Below are positions 35,157 to 43,801 of a stretch of DNA of 59,466 bases, piece by piece; the stretch's first letter is position 1, and the number at the start of each line of letters is the position of its first letter. Origin of the DNA: an uncultured Collinsella sp. Its GTDB lineage: Bacteria; Actinomycetota; Coriobacteriia; Coriobacteriales; Coriobacteriaceae. The notes under the pieces are model-generated. The model saw only the letters and a program-made list of their open reading frames with translations. It was not told the DNA's origin and did not search any database. Location: positions 1 through 59,466 of the forward strand of contig CAKTWK010000010.1 of NCBI GenBank assembly GCA_934630735.1, in the 5' to 3' direction. The position numbers and the translations under genes are program-made.

Positions 35157-36362
35157 TTAGGCGTGGGATTTGTTGTGCGCAAGGGCTAGGCCTACGGCGG
35201 CGATGGCCGCGGCAAAGAGAACCGTGACGCCCAGATCGCAGGCGATGTCGCCCAGCACGGCGGACGTCAGGTCCGCGGCGAGCGCCTTGCTGATCGCGTC
35301 GTTCACCCAATACGTCGGCACAAAATGCGCCACGGTCTGCACGGCCGAGCCCATGAGCGACAGCGGCATCCAGGCGCCTCCCAAAAACGTCATGAGCATG
35401 CCGAGTAAGTTGCCCACGCCGTTGAGCAGCTCCTCGCGCGCGCCCAAGCTCGACAGCGTAAAGCCAACGGCCAGAGGCATGCACGCCAGGGCAAACGTTG
35501 CCGCCAGCGCCAGACACACGCGACCCACGCCGACCTCGGCAACCGCGCCGGCAAAGCCCACGACGCCCATCATGCTCGACACGAGCCAAATGCAGACGGT
35601 GAGCACGGCGGCGGCCGCGAACACGGCGAGCGAACGCTGGCGCTCGGAGACCGGGCCGGCCTCCATGCGGCGCACGCGCTCGGGCTCGTTCATGCCCGAG
35701 AACACCAGCCCCACCGACACGATGACCGACGAGATGATCGCGTACGCGCCAAAGTTGAAATACGACTCGAGCGTGGCGGCGGCAGTCGAGTCGACCCTGA
35801 CCTGCTCGATCTCGACCTCGGCGCGCTTGGCGGCAGCATGCTCAGCAGCCTTGGCAACGTCGCCGTTAGAAGCAGCGGGCTCTAGGGCCGCCGCAGCGCC
35901 CGCGAGCGAGATCCAGCGTGAGGCCTCGGCAGACGAAAGCGCCGCCGCCATGGTGCCGGAGCCGTAGGTCACATTGAGCTTGGGCAGGGCCTCCCCCGCA
36001 CGGGCGGCCGCGATCAGGTCGTCCTCAAACCCCTCCGGAATAAAGAACACGCAGTCGGCGCTGCCCTTGGCGCTGTTGCTCTTGGCGAGCGCATCCGCAA
36101 GGTCGTACGTGTCGTCACCAACGCCCGTGACCAGGTCAAAGCGTGAGCCCAGATGCTTGGTGAGCGCCCGCGAAAGGTCGCTATTGTCGCGGTCGACCAC
36201 GATCACGTTGGTGTCGTAGGGCTTGTACTCGGTAAGCTGCGACGAGTTCCAGCTCACCGAGGCCGCGATGAATACGCCCATGAGCGAAATGAACACCGTA
36301 TAGATGAGCAGGTAGAACGGGTGCGCGAGCGCCATGCGAAGCGCGGTCTTAAAGGTGCTCAT
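35157..36362 (-). CDS. ABC-2 type permease (second subunit)
   Basis: A 401-residue exporter permease. One N-terminal helix (about 16-36) is followed by an external domain of about 180 residues and a C-terminal bundle of five to six helices (about 205-400), the YhgE/ABC-2_membrane_3 layout. The GARGEELLNGVGNLLG loop region is typical. The start at 36362 has GGAAGGAG six bases upstream and overlaps the end of the preceding permease gene by 14 bases. It works with the sister permease and the ATPase in one operon. Substrate unknown; drugs, peptides or lipids are typical for the family. Confidence 0.9.
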   Translation of the reverse strand: MSTFKTALRMALAHPFYLLIYTVFISLMGVFIAASVSWNSSQLTEYKPYDTNVIVVDRDNSDLSRALTKHLGSRFDLVTGVGDDTYDLADALAKSNSAKGSADCVFFIPEGFEDDLIAAARAGEALPKLNVTYGSGTMAAALSSAEASRWISLAGAAAALEPAASNGDVAKAAEHAAAKRAEVEIEQVRVDSTAAATLESYFNFGAYAIISSVIVSVGLVFSGMNEPERVRRMEAGPVSERQRSLAVFAAAAVLTVCIWLVSSMMGVVGFAGAVAEVGVGRVCLALAATFALACMPLAVGFTLSSLGAREELLNGVGNLLGMLMTFLGGAWMPLSLMGSAVQTVAHFVPTYWVNDAISKALAADLTSAVLGDIACDLGVTVLFAAAIAAVGLALAHNKSHA

Positions 36363-37536
36363 AGCGGCTCCTTCCAAAGATCAGCGTAGCGGCGGCGACA
36401 AACACCAGGGCCATGAGGACGAGCGCGCCGGCGCGAACGGCAAATGGCCCCAGATCCTCAAAGAAATACAAGCGGTTGAACATGTCGCAGATGAGCTTGA
36501 CGGGGTTGAGCCAGCACTCGGCCGGGCAGGCGCGGGCGACGTCGTCGGCAAGCGCCATCGCCGGCTCGCCGTAGAGGCCGGCGAACAAGGCGCACGTGGT
36601 GGCAAAACCCGTGAGGATGCCCGACTTGGACGCCTTGCCACCCTTAACAGGAAGCGTACCCACAAAGAGCCCCAGGCCCGTGGCGGCAAGCGCGGATGCA
36701 GCACCGCCCAGCAGGCACAGCCCCTCGCGCCCGCCAAAGTCGACGCCAACGACTAGGCGCACGTAGCCAATCGCGACCGCCATCGAGGCAAAGGAAACCA
36801 GCCACGAGCCGACAAAGATGCCGGCCAGCGACGCCGTCTTGGAAAGGCCGCCCACGCAGCGGCGCGCGCCAAGGCCCGACAGATTGGGCTGCAGGTCGAC
36901 GACGCTCAAAGCGGCAAACTCGGCAGACATCATCGCGACCAGGCCAAAGAGTGCGTAGTAGTAGATGACCGTGCCATCGGGCGTGGTGCGTGTCAGGCTT
37001 ACGCGGCGGGTGCCGCCCTCGAGCGACAGGGCGCGCGCAACCGCCTCGGAGTCGGCGAGCGCCGCCGGGTTGTCCTGGGCAATCTGGGACATGAGCTCGG
37101 CATTTTGCGTATACGAGCTCGCCACCGTCTCAAGGATGCTGCGGTCGGTGAGCACCGACGAGGCGCGCGAGCTGTCATAACTCGAAAGCAGCGTGAGCTT
37201 GGGCGTACCCGCGTCGTCGACCGTATAGATGCCCGCGACCTCGCCGGCCTTGAGTGCTTTGCGCGCGGCTGCCAAGTCTTCGTACTCGCTCACATCGAGC
37301 AGCTGGTCGTCACCTTCCTTGGCAAGCGAAGCCGCCACGTTCTTAAAGGTCGAGGCGTCCCAGGTCTCATCCGCCACGACGGCCACCGGAACCGGGTCGA
37401 CCGTGCCGTCGGAGCTGAGGTTCGCAAACATAAACATGAACATCGTGGAAAGCGCAACGGGAAAGATCGCGCCCCAAACCCACGTGCTCGGCCGGCGCAG
37501 CAGCGTCTTGACCGTAATGATAGTGGTGTTGAACAT
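36349..37536 (-). CDS. ABC-2 type permease (first subunit)
   Basis: A 395-residue permease with the same plan as its neighbour: helix near 18-38, external domain (40-205) and a C-terminal membrane bundle (about 210-385). It starts MFNTTIITVKTLLRRPSTWV and follows the ATPase gene by nine bases. Two unequal permeases with one ATPase form a heterodimeric exporter. The two external domains are similar in size but clearly different in sequence. Confidence 0.9.
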   Translation of the reverse strand: MFNTTIITVKTLLRRPSTWVWGAIFPVALSTMFMFMFANLSSDGTVDPVPVAVVADETWDASTFKNVAASLAKEGDDQLLDVSEYEDLAAARKALKAGEVAGIYTVDDAGTPKLTLLSSYDSSRASSVLTDRSILETVASSYTQNAELMSQIAQDNPAALADSEAVARALSLEGGTRRVSLTRTTPDGTVIYYYALFGLVAMMSAEFAALSVVDLQPNLSGLGARRCVGGLSKTASLAGIFVGSWLVSFASMAVAIGYVRLVVGVDFGGREGLCLLGGAASALAATGLGLFVGTLPVKGGKASKSGILTGFATTCALFAGLYGEPAMALADDVARACPAECWLNPVKLICDMFNRLYFFEDLGPFAVRAGALVLMALVFVAAATLIFGRSRYEHL

Positions 37537-37545
37537 AGCTGCCCC

Positions 37546-38484
37546 CTAGTCGCGCAGCTCGCGGCCGGTGATTTCGAGAAACACATCGTTGAGGGTCGGT
37601 GGCTCGCTCCACACGCGGCCGAGTGCCACGTCGGCAGCACGCAGCGTGTCGAGGATGTCGACCAAATTGTGCGGGCTCGCTTCGCAGGTGCAGATGAGCT
37701 CGCCGCCGGAAAGCTCAACGCTGAGCACATGCTCGAGGGCGCGCAGCCGCTCGACCGTGACGGTCTCGACGGCGCCGACCTCGACAGTCACGCGCTCGCC
37801 CATCTGGATCATGCGCTTGAGCTCGTCGTTAGTGCCCTGCGCCAGCACGCGGCCGCCGTCCATGATCATGATGCGGCTGCAGATCTGCTCGACTTCCTCC
37901 ATGTAATGGCTGGTATACACCACCGTGGCGCCCTCGTCGCGCAGGCGGCAGATGCCCTCCAGGATGGCGTTGCGGCTCTGTGGGTCGACCGCCACCGTGG
38001 GCTCGTCAAAAAAGATGAGCTCGGGCTTGTGCGCGATGCCGCAGGCAATGTTGAGGCGGCGCGCCAGGCCGCCCGAGAGCTTGCCGGGGCGGAACTTGGT
38101 AAAGTCGCCCAGACCGACGAAGTCGATCGCCTCGTCCACGAGCGCACGGCGGCGCTTGCGGTCGTTGACGTAGAGGCTACAGAAATAGTCGATGTTCTCG
38201 CGCACGGTGAGCTCGTCGAACACCGCCACCTGCTGCGGCACCACGCCGATGCGGCGCTTGAGGTCGTAGCGGGCGGGCGTCATGGGCTCGCCGAACAGCT
38301 TGATGGCGCCCTTGTCGTAGGCAAGCAGCTGCAGGATACAGTTGATGGACGTGGTTTTGCCCGAGCCGTTGGGGCCGAGCAGGCCAAAGATCTCGCCGGG
38401 GGCGATGTTCAGGTTAAAGTGGTCGAGCGCGATAAGATCGTCATAGCGCTTGACGAGGTTTTCGACATGGACGATGTCTGTCAT
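37546..38484 (-). CDS. ABC-2 transporter ATPase (DrrA/CcmA class)
   Basis: A 312-residue ATPase. Walker A is LLGPNGSGKTT, the signature is LSGGLARRLNIACGI, Walker B is LIFFDEPTVAVDPQ, and the switch His lies in YTSHYMEE. A C-terminal domain (about 225-312) is the usual DrrA-type extension. It is the first gene of the exporter operon and is transcribed away from the sensor kinase gene, so the two-component system next door is a likely regulator. Confidence 0.95.
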   Translation of the reverse strand: MTDIVHVENLVKRYDDLIALDHFNLNIAPGEIFGLLGPNGSGKTTSINCILQLLAYDKGAIKLFGEPMTPARYDLKRRIGVVPQQVAVFDELTVRENIDYFCSLYVNDRKRRRALVDEAIDFVGLGDFTKFRPGKLSGGLARRLNIACGIAHKPELIFFDEPTVAVDPQSRNAILEGICRLRDEGATVVYTSHYMEEVEQICSRIMIMDGGRVLAQGTNDELKRMIQMGERVTVEVGAVETVTVERLRALEHVLSVELSGGELICTCEASPHNLVDILDTLRAADVALGRVWSEPPTLNDVFLEITGRELRD

Positions 38485-38678
38485 GAGGCGGCCCTTCTGT
38501 TGGTTGTGGCCCGGTACGATTGCATCATCGCAGGAGTGGGTGGCGCGCGCCAGTGAGCTTTGTCACGAGTGCGGGGGGGGGCGAAACCCCCGCTCGCGCG
38601 AGCGATCGACGCCGATTTGCCGCGCGCGAGGAATGTCACGGTTGTGCAGGCGGCCCCTCCACCACGCGCGGCTTCGCG

Positions 38679-38684
38679 TACAAT
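38679..38684 (+). promoter_or_regulatory. Possible -10 box TACAAT directly before the sensor kinase ATG
   Basis: TACAAT ends six bases before the ATG at 38691, which would place transcription start on or next to the start codon, i.e. a leaderless mRNA. No clear ribosome site precedes this ATG. A -35 box is not evident. Confidence 0.4.
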
Positions 38685-38690
38685 ACCCGT

Positions 38691-39836
38691 ATGAACAGGC
38701 TTTTCGACAAATCGATCGTGCTGGCGTGCTGCATCGCAGCCGCCACAGGCCTTGCTGTGGACGCTGGCCTGGTCGCGGCGTTTTGCCTTGGCGTAATTAC
38801 CACCTCGCTGGCTGAGCTCGCGCAGGGAGAACGCGCCCGTCGCGCCAGCGAAGCCGCGAGTTACGCTTACATCATCGCGGCCGTCTTCGTGCCGCCGTTT
38901 GTGCCGTTTGTGCCCCTCGCCCTCTATGACATTGCGCGACGCGTGCGCCGCGAGTACGCCTGGGCCGCGCTGGGCATTGGCGCCACCTTTGTCTTTGCGC
39001 TCGTCGCGGACCTTCGCATCGACGCGCTCACCGCCCGAACGCTCCTGCTGACCGCCATCCTTTCGGTTGCCGTCACCTTGCTATCGCTACGTACCGCCCA
39101 GTTGGAGCGCGAGCAGCAGCGCATGCGCCGTACCCGTGACGAGCTGCAGGAACGAGCCCTCGTGCTCGAAGCGCGCAACCGCGACCTTGCCGACCGCCAG
39201 GACTACGAAGTCGAGCTCGCGACGCTCGCCGAACGCGCCCGCATCGCGCGCGAGATCCACGACAATGTGGGCCACCAGCTCACGCGCGCCTCGCTGCAAG
39301 CCGAAGCACTGCGCGTGGTCCACGCCGACGAGCCCGGCGTCGCCGCCGATTTCGCTGACGTCAAACGCACGGTTGATGAGGCGCTCCAGCTTGTGCGCAC
39401 CAGCGTCCACGCGCTCAACGACAACGCTGTCGACCTTTCCGTGCAGCTCGAACGCATTGTTGAAGGCGCGCGCTCGGACGGCGGTCCGCAGATTGAGCTT
39501 GAAGTTTTGGCCGAGCATGCGCCCGCAAACGTCGCCAACTGCTTTGCGGCGGTCCTGCGCGAGGCGCTCTCCAACACCATGCGCCATGCTTGCGCCCAGA
39601 CCGTCGCCGTACGGTGCATGGAGCATCCGTCGTTTTACCAGCTCATCGTCACCGATGATGGCACGGGCGGGGTCCAAGCAAGCGGCCGCGGCGCCGCGGA
39701 GGGCATGGGGCTCGGCTCCATGCGCGAGCGCGTCGAGGCGCTTGGCGGCACTTTCACCGCCGGCCCGCGCGCCGGCGCCGGCGGCTGGCGTGTGTTTGCC
39801 ACCGTTCCCAAACAGCAAGGAGATGAGGCCCGATGA
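38691..39836 (+). CDS. NarL-type sensor histidine kinase
   Basis: A 381-residue membrane kinase. Four or five hydrophobic helices occupy residues 8-135 with almost no external domain, so it probably senses within or through the membrane, or through a partner transporter. A coiled linker (135-175) leads to the HisKA_3 motif ERARIAREIHDNVGHQLT, with phospho-acceptor H190. The HATPase domain (about 275-380) has REALSNTMRHA and GLGSMRERVEALGG. The ATG at 38691 is chosen over an earlier in-frame start because the first helix begins there. Its stop overlaps the response regulator start by four bases. Divergent from the ABC-2 exporter operon, it likely controls that exporter, as in other intramembrane-sensing systems. 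Confidence 0.92.
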   Translation: MNRLFDKSIVLACCIAAATGLAVDAGLVAAFCLGVITTSLAELAQGERARRASEAASYAYIIAAVFVPPFVPFVPLALYDIARRVRREYAWAALGIGATFVFALVADLRIDALTARTLLLTAILSVAVTLLSLRTAQLEREQQRMRRTRDELQERALVLEARNRDLADRQDYEVELATLAERARIAREIHDNVGHQLTRASLQAEALRVVHADEPGVAADFADVKRTVDEALQLVRTSVHALNDNAVDLSVQLERIVEGARSDGGPQIELEVLAEHAPANVANCFAAVLREALSNTMRHACAQTVAVRCMEHPSFYQLIVTDDGTGGVQASGRGAAEGMGLGSMRERVEALGGTFTAGPRAGAGGWRVFATVPKQQGDEAR

Positions 39837-40462
39837 GGCTCATTGTTGTCGACGACGACCGCTTGGTGGTCGATTCGCTCAAGATTATCCTGGGCGCCCA
39901 GACGCAGATCGAAGTAGTGGGCACCGGCGCCAACGGCGACGACGCGGTCGCGCTCTACGCCGAGCACTCGCCCGACATCGCGCTGCTCGACATTCAGATG
40001 CCGGGACGCGACGGACTTTCGGCGGCACGCGAAATCCTTGAGCACGACCCTGCGGCGCGGGTGGTGTTTCTGACGACATTCTCGGATGACGAGTACATTG
40101 TGTCGGCGCTCAAGCTGGGCGCCCGCGGCTACCTGATTAAAACCGATGTCGCCGCCATCCCGCCAGCGTTGGCGCAGGTCATGGACGGCAAGCGCGTGCT
40201 CGAGGGCAAGGCGATCGAAGACATCGACTTTGACGGAACGGGCGTTGAGGCGGGCATGCCCCGCCGGCCCGCCGCCTTTGCCAGCCTGACCGACCGCGAG
40301 TTCGAAGTCGCAGAGCTCATCGCCCGCGGCCTCGATAACAAGGAAATCGCCGCCACGGCCTACATGGGCGAAGGCACGGTGCGCAACCACATCAGCTCGA
40401 TCCTTGCCAAAATGGGCCTACGCAACCGCACGCAGATCGCCATCGCCTACCTGCGAGGGTAG
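39833..40462 (+). CDS. NarL/LuxR-family response regulator
   Basis: A 209-residue regulator. The receiver domain (1-120) has acidic residues D7-D9, phospho-acceptor D53 in LLDIQMPGRDG, and the conserved Thr and Lys (TTFSDDEY, LIKTD). The C-terminal LuxR-type HTH (about 145-205) reads LTDREFEVAELIARG then GTVRNHISSILAKMG. It is cognate to the sensor kinase through ATGA overlap. Its likely target is the divergent ABC-2 operon. Confidence 0.95.
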   Translation: MRLIVVDDDRLVVDSLKIILGAQTQIEVVGTGANGDDAVALYAEHSPDIALLDIQMPGRDGLSAAREILEHDPAARVVFLTTFSDDEYIVSALKLGARGYLIKTDVAAIPPALAQVMDGKRVLEGKAIEDIDFDGTGVEAGMPRRPAAFASLTDREFEVAELIARGLDNKEIAATAYMGEGTVRNHISSILAKMGLRNRTQIAIAYLRG

Positions 40463-40530
40463 TTGCCCAACGACTGACCGCCCCGGCATAGCAAAATGGC
40501 TGCCACCGATTTAATACCATTTCAAAACCA

Positions 40531-40668
40531 TGCCGGTTTACTACGATGAATCGCTCACCTTCGACCACGGCAAATTGCGCGCTTTCAAAACCGCAGGTAG
40601 AACGCTTGCGATATTCAGAAAAACGCAATCATGGTCGGGAATGTCGAATTCATCGTAGTAAATCGGCA
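40531..40668. mobile_element. 138-bp MITE-like element (copy A)
   Basis: Terminal inverted repeats of 21 bp (TGCCGGTTTACTACGATGAAT, 40531-40551 with 40648-40668, one mismatch counted over 21 bases). It contains the core AAAACCGCAGGTAGAACGC, which also occurs, in reverse orientation, in the neighbouring element. No coding capacity. The remaining 40463-40530 gap shows nothing else. Confidence 0.7.
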
Positions 40669-40768
40669 TAGTTTTGTTCGGGCGGCCCTGCACGAGTGCC
40701 TCCGCAAGCCTTGCTGGACCAAAATGATCCGTTTTCCTCCGTCCCCAAGGGATCAGCCGGAACCGCTC

Positions 40769-40928
40769 GCCACGAAACCTGCCCATCTACTACGTTTGAC
40801 TCGATACCCCCGACCATACCCCCGTTTTCCAGAAAACCGCAGGCGTTCTACCTGCGGTTTTGTTTTCACATTTTTTGCCGTGGTTGGGGGTTGGCGCCCA
40901 AAAGTAGTAGATGGGCCCATTTCGTGGC
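40769..40928. mobile_element. 160-bp MITE-like element (copy B)
   Basis: Outer arms of 30 bp (40769-40798 and 40899-40928) match at 26 positions and contain CCCATCTACTAC. On the minus strand the inside carries AAAACCGCAGGTAGAACGC and then CTGCGGTTTTC, forming a strong hairpin that could also terminate transcription. It shares this core with copy A. Confidence 0.7.
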
Positions 40929-40986
40929 AGGCGGGTCATTTTCGGGCTGGACGGGTCGCGTGGCGGCCCGCACACGCGTTCGCGCG

Positions 40987-41022
40987 CGGGGCCGGTGGGG
41001 CAATTTTGCCCCACCGGCCCCG
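40987..41022. terminator. 17-bp perfect GC-rich palindrome after the ferredoxin gene
   Basis: Arms 40987-41003 and 41006-41022 (CGGGGCCGGTGGGGCAA) are exact inverted copies separated by two bases, followed by GTTTTCG on the plus strand. It lies eight bases past the stop of the last hydrogenase gene and probably ends or protects that transcript. Confidence 0.65.
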
Positions 41023-41030
41023 TTTTCGCG

Positions 41031-41372
41031 CTATTCCGGCTTGGTTTCTACCGTGGGAGTCTTATCCGCCGCAACCGGAGTACGGGCGGTGTCCATAGTC
41101 AGGCAGTGCTTGGGGCAGCTCTCGATGCACTCGCCGCACACCACGCAGGCAAACGGGTCGATCGACCACGTTCCGCCCTTGCGATCGACCGCGAGCGCGC
41201 CCGCCGGGCAGCGACGCGCGCACATACCGCAGCAGATGCACACGTCCATGTCGTTGACGATGTGCCCGCGCAGGCGCTCGGGCGCTGCGAGCTTCTCCTG
41301 CGGATAGCACACCGTTACCGGCTGCTTGACCATAGAACCCAAGGCCATCTTGGCAAATGTCAGTAAACTCAT
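41031..41372 (-). CDS. echF: Ech hydrogenase ferredoxin-like subunit (EchF/NuoI type)
   Basis: A 113-residue polyferredoxin subunit with two [4Fe-4S] motifs, CICCGMCARRCP and CVVCGECIESCP. It carries electrons between soluble ferredoxin and the catalytic subunits of a group 4 [NiFe] hydrogenase. It ends in a short Thr/Pro-rich tail. It is last in the operon, seven bases after the large-subunit gene. A NuoI-like start MSLLTFAKMALGSMVKQP supports the family. Confidence 0.9.
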   Translation of the reverse strand: MSLLTFAKMALGSMVKQPVTVCYPQEKLAAPERLRGHIVNDMDVCICCGMCARRCPAGALAVDRKGGTWSIDPFACVVCGECIESCPKHCLTMDTARTPVAADKTPTVETKPE

Positions 41373-41379
41373 GCCGCGC

Positions 41380-42468
41380 CTACCTTTCCGTGCAGCTAAT
41401 GCAGGGGTCGATGGTCAGGATAATCATAGGCACGTTGGCAAGAAGCACGCCCTGCAGCGCATGCGTCAGACCCGCCAGGTTCTGCGACGTCGGCGTGCGC
41501 ACGCGAAAACGGTCCAGGTTCTTGGTGCCGTTGCCGCGCACATAGTAGTACGCCTCGCCGCGCGGCTGCTCAATCATAACCTCGCCGCGCGCGCCGTCGG
41601 CCGGCGTGAGCTTGGTGCGCCCGCCGATGCCGTCGTGCGGAATCTTGCCGACAAGCTCCTTGATGATGTCCATGGCCTGCGTGACCTCGGCACAACGCAC
41701 CTGGCAGCGGGCATAGCAGTCGCCATCGGTGGCAACAATTGGCTCAAACGCAGCCAGATCCGCATAGGCGCCGTCGCCAAACATGCGCACGTCATAGTCC
41801 ACGCCCGAAGCGCGCCCAAACGGGCCGACCATCGACAGATCCAGCGCGTCTTTTTTGCTGATCACCCCCACGCCATGTAGGCGTTCGCCGCAGCTGTCGT
41901 CGTCCAAAAACGTATGCACCAGGGCCTCGTAATCGGGACGCATGGCGTCGAGCGTCTGGACAATGCCCGCCAGCTCGGAATCCTCAATGTCGTGTTTAAG
42001 GCCGCCGATTTCGTTGATCGACAAAATCACGCGGCCGCCGCAAGTGCTCTCAAAGATCTTTAGAATCTGCTCGCGCAGCGTCCACAAACGGTAGAACAGC
42101 GCCTCGAAGCCAAAGGCATCGGCGAGCAGGCCCAGCCACAGCAGATGCGAGTGAACGCGCGAAAGCTCGTGCAAAATGGTGCGGATATACTGCACGCGGC
42201 CGGGCACCTCGATGTCGAGCATGCGCTCGCAGGCGCTGGCATAGCCGCAACTGTGGCCCACGGCGCAGATGCCGCAGATGCGCTCGGCGATGTAGCCAAA
42301 CTGATGCATATCGCGCTTTTCGGTGAGCTTCTCGAGTCCGCGGTGCACAAAGCCAATCTGCGGAATTGCCTCGATGACGCGGTCGTCCTCGATCACCAGG
42401 TCCAGATGAAGCGGCTCGGGCAGCACTGGGTGCTGCGGGCCAAACGGAATAACGGAGCGATGTGCCAT
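41380..42468 (-). CDS. echE: Ech hydrogenase large (catalytic) subunit
   Basis: A 362-residue NiFe catalytic subunit related to NuoD. The N-terminal nickel motif is ERICGICAVGHSCGY (C65, C68) and the C-terminal motif is DPCISC (C356, C359), so all four active-site cysteines are present. The chain ends three residues after the last cysteine (TER), so there is no C-terminal peptide for a maturation protease to remove, as in some Ech enzymes. It reduces protons or oxidises H2 at the membrane, coupled to ferredoxin and ion pumping. It starts five bases after the EchD-type gene. Accessory hyp genes are not in the window. Confidence 0.95.
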   Translation of the reverse strand: MAHRSVIPFGPQHPVLPEPLHLDLVIEDDRVIEAIPQIGFVHRGLEKLTEKRDMHQFGYIAERICGICAVGHSCGYASACERMLDIEVPGRVQYIRTILHELSRVHSHLLWLGLLADAFGFEALFYRLWTLREQILKIFESTCGGRVILSINEIGGLKHDIEDSELAGIVQTLDAMRPDYEALVHTFLDDDSCGERLHGVGVISKKDALDLSMVGPFGRASGVDYDVRMFGDGAYADLAAFEPIVATDGDCYARCQVRCAEVTQAMDIIKELVGKIPHDGIGGRTKLTPADGARGEVMIEQPRGEAYYYVRGNGTKNLDRFRVRTPTSQNLAGLTHALQGVLLANVPMIILTIDPCISCTER

Positions 42469-42473
42469 GGACC

Positions 42474-43193
42474 TTACGCCTCCTTTTTCTGCTTATCGCG
42501 GGCGGCCTTGGCGGCAAGCGCCGCGCGGACCTTGGCCGCTTTCTCGGGATCCATGGCGGCGAGCTTTGCCTCCATCTCGGCAGCCTTGAGCGCGGCCTTC
42601 GCAGCAGCCTCATCGTGCTGAGCATCGGAGCCGGCAGCCGCAGCGGGCTGAGCGACGGCAGCACCCGCAGCATCGCCAGCGCCCACAGCGCCCTTCCCCG
42701 CGGCGGCCGCGGTAGCGGCAGCCTTCTCGGCCGCGGCTTTGCGCGCCTTGGCCTCGGCGGCGGCGCGGACCTTCATGGCCTTCTCGCGCGCAGCTTTCAC
42801 CTCGGGCGTGATCACACTCATGGGCTCGGCGGTCGAGACCTGGTAGAAAAAGCCGTTAAAGTCGACCTGCATGTCGGTAATGGCAAGACCAAACAGGTCG
42901 TGCGCCTCGTTCTCAAACGGGAACACCGCCGGATAGTACGAGCTGATGGACGGAATCTCCTGATACTGGTCGATGCCCTCGACTACCAGGTTCTCAATCG
43001 CATAGTTTCTGTCCCGCGCGATCTGCTCTTGCGCAGCGCGGACGTTGATAAACGTATAGACCAGGCGATACGTGCCGTCGTCGACGTTGCGCTCGGCGTG
43101 CATTTGCACAAAGCGCGCGCCGACGCCCTTGAGCGCCTGGACATGCGACAGGAGCTCGTCGATCCCGACGGTGGTATAGATAGCCTTTTGCAT
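42474..43193 (-). CDS. echD: Ech hydrogenase NuoC-like subunit with Ala/Lys-rich tail
   Basis: A 239-residue protein. Residues 1-120 form the NuoC/30-kDa domain (VYTFINVRAAQEQIARDRNY and EIPSISSYYPAVFPFENEAHDLFGL). It continues into a helical, low-complexity tail (about 135-239) rich in Ala, Lys and Glu. EchD of other organisms lacks such a long tail. Its ATG overlaps the stop of the EchC-type gene (TAATG). It positions the large subunit. Confidence 0.9.
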   Translation of the reverse strand: MQKAIYTTVGIDELLSHVQALKGVGARFVQMHAERNVDDGTYRLVYTFINVRAAQEQIARDRNYAIENLVVEGIDQYQEIPSISSYYPAVFPFENEAHDLFGLAITDMQVDFNGFFYQVSTAEPMSVITPEVKAAREKAMKVRAAAEAKARKAAAEKAAATAAAAGKGAVGAGDAAGAAVAQPAAAAGSDAQHDEAAAKAALKAAEMEAKLAAMDPEKAAKVRAALAAKAARDKQKKEA

Positions 43194-43789
43194 TACTCGG
43201 CCTCCTTTGCAGCGGCGGGCGCGGCAGGCGTCCCAGCGGCCGTGTCGCCGCCACCGGCACCGTCAGCCCCGGCCCCCACAGCAGGCACAAACCCGTCCTC
43301 GCCCAACTCAACGCCGCCGTCCCAGGTAGCGGCACCGCCCACGGTAAGCGGGTCACCGCCGGCGCGCATCACGGCCTCCTTCTGGTCCAGGATGCCGCAC
43401 GCCTCCACAATGGCATCGATCACGGTCTCGGGGCGAATGGCGCATCCGGGCGCGTACACGTCCACGGGAATCGCTCGGTCCACGCCGCCGATCACGTTAT
43501 AGGCATCGCGGAATACGCCGCCCGAGCACGCGCAGATGCCGCACGCCACCACACACTTGGGCTCGAGCATCTGGTTGTAGATCTGGCGCACGACGGGCAG
43601 GTTCTGGGCGTTGACCGACCCCGTCACCAAAAAGATGTCCGCATGCTTGGGGTTGCCGGTGTTGACCACGCCAAACCGCTCCGCATCGAACAGTGGGGTA
43701 AGCGAGGCCAGCACCTCGATATCGCATCCGTTGCAGCTCGAGCCGTCGTAATGAATAACCCACGGCGAGCGCGACATTTTATGATCCAT
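43193..43789 (-). CDS. echC: Ech hydrogenase small subunit (NuoB-like)
   Basis: A 198-residue subunit that binds the proximal [4Fe-4S] cluster. Its ligands are C19 and C22 in SSCNGCDIE, the CGICACSGG motif and GCAIRPE. The C-terminal 45 residues are a Gly/Ala/Pro-rich tail not needed for the cluster. The start at 43789 has AGGAGG eight bases upstream, overlapping the stop of the fused EchAB gene. Confidence 0.95.
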   Translation of the reverse strand: MDHKMSRSPWVIHYDGSSCNGCDIEVLASLTPLFDAERFGVVNTGNPKHADIFLVTGSVNAQNLPVVRQIYNQMLEPKCVVACGICACSGGVFRDAYNVIGGVDRAIPVDVYAPGCAIRPETVIDAIVEACGILDQKEAVMRAGGDPLTVGGAATWDGGVELGEDGFVPAVGAGADGAGGGDTAAGTPAAPAAAKEAE

Positions 43790-43801
43790 AGATGCCGCCT
43801 C

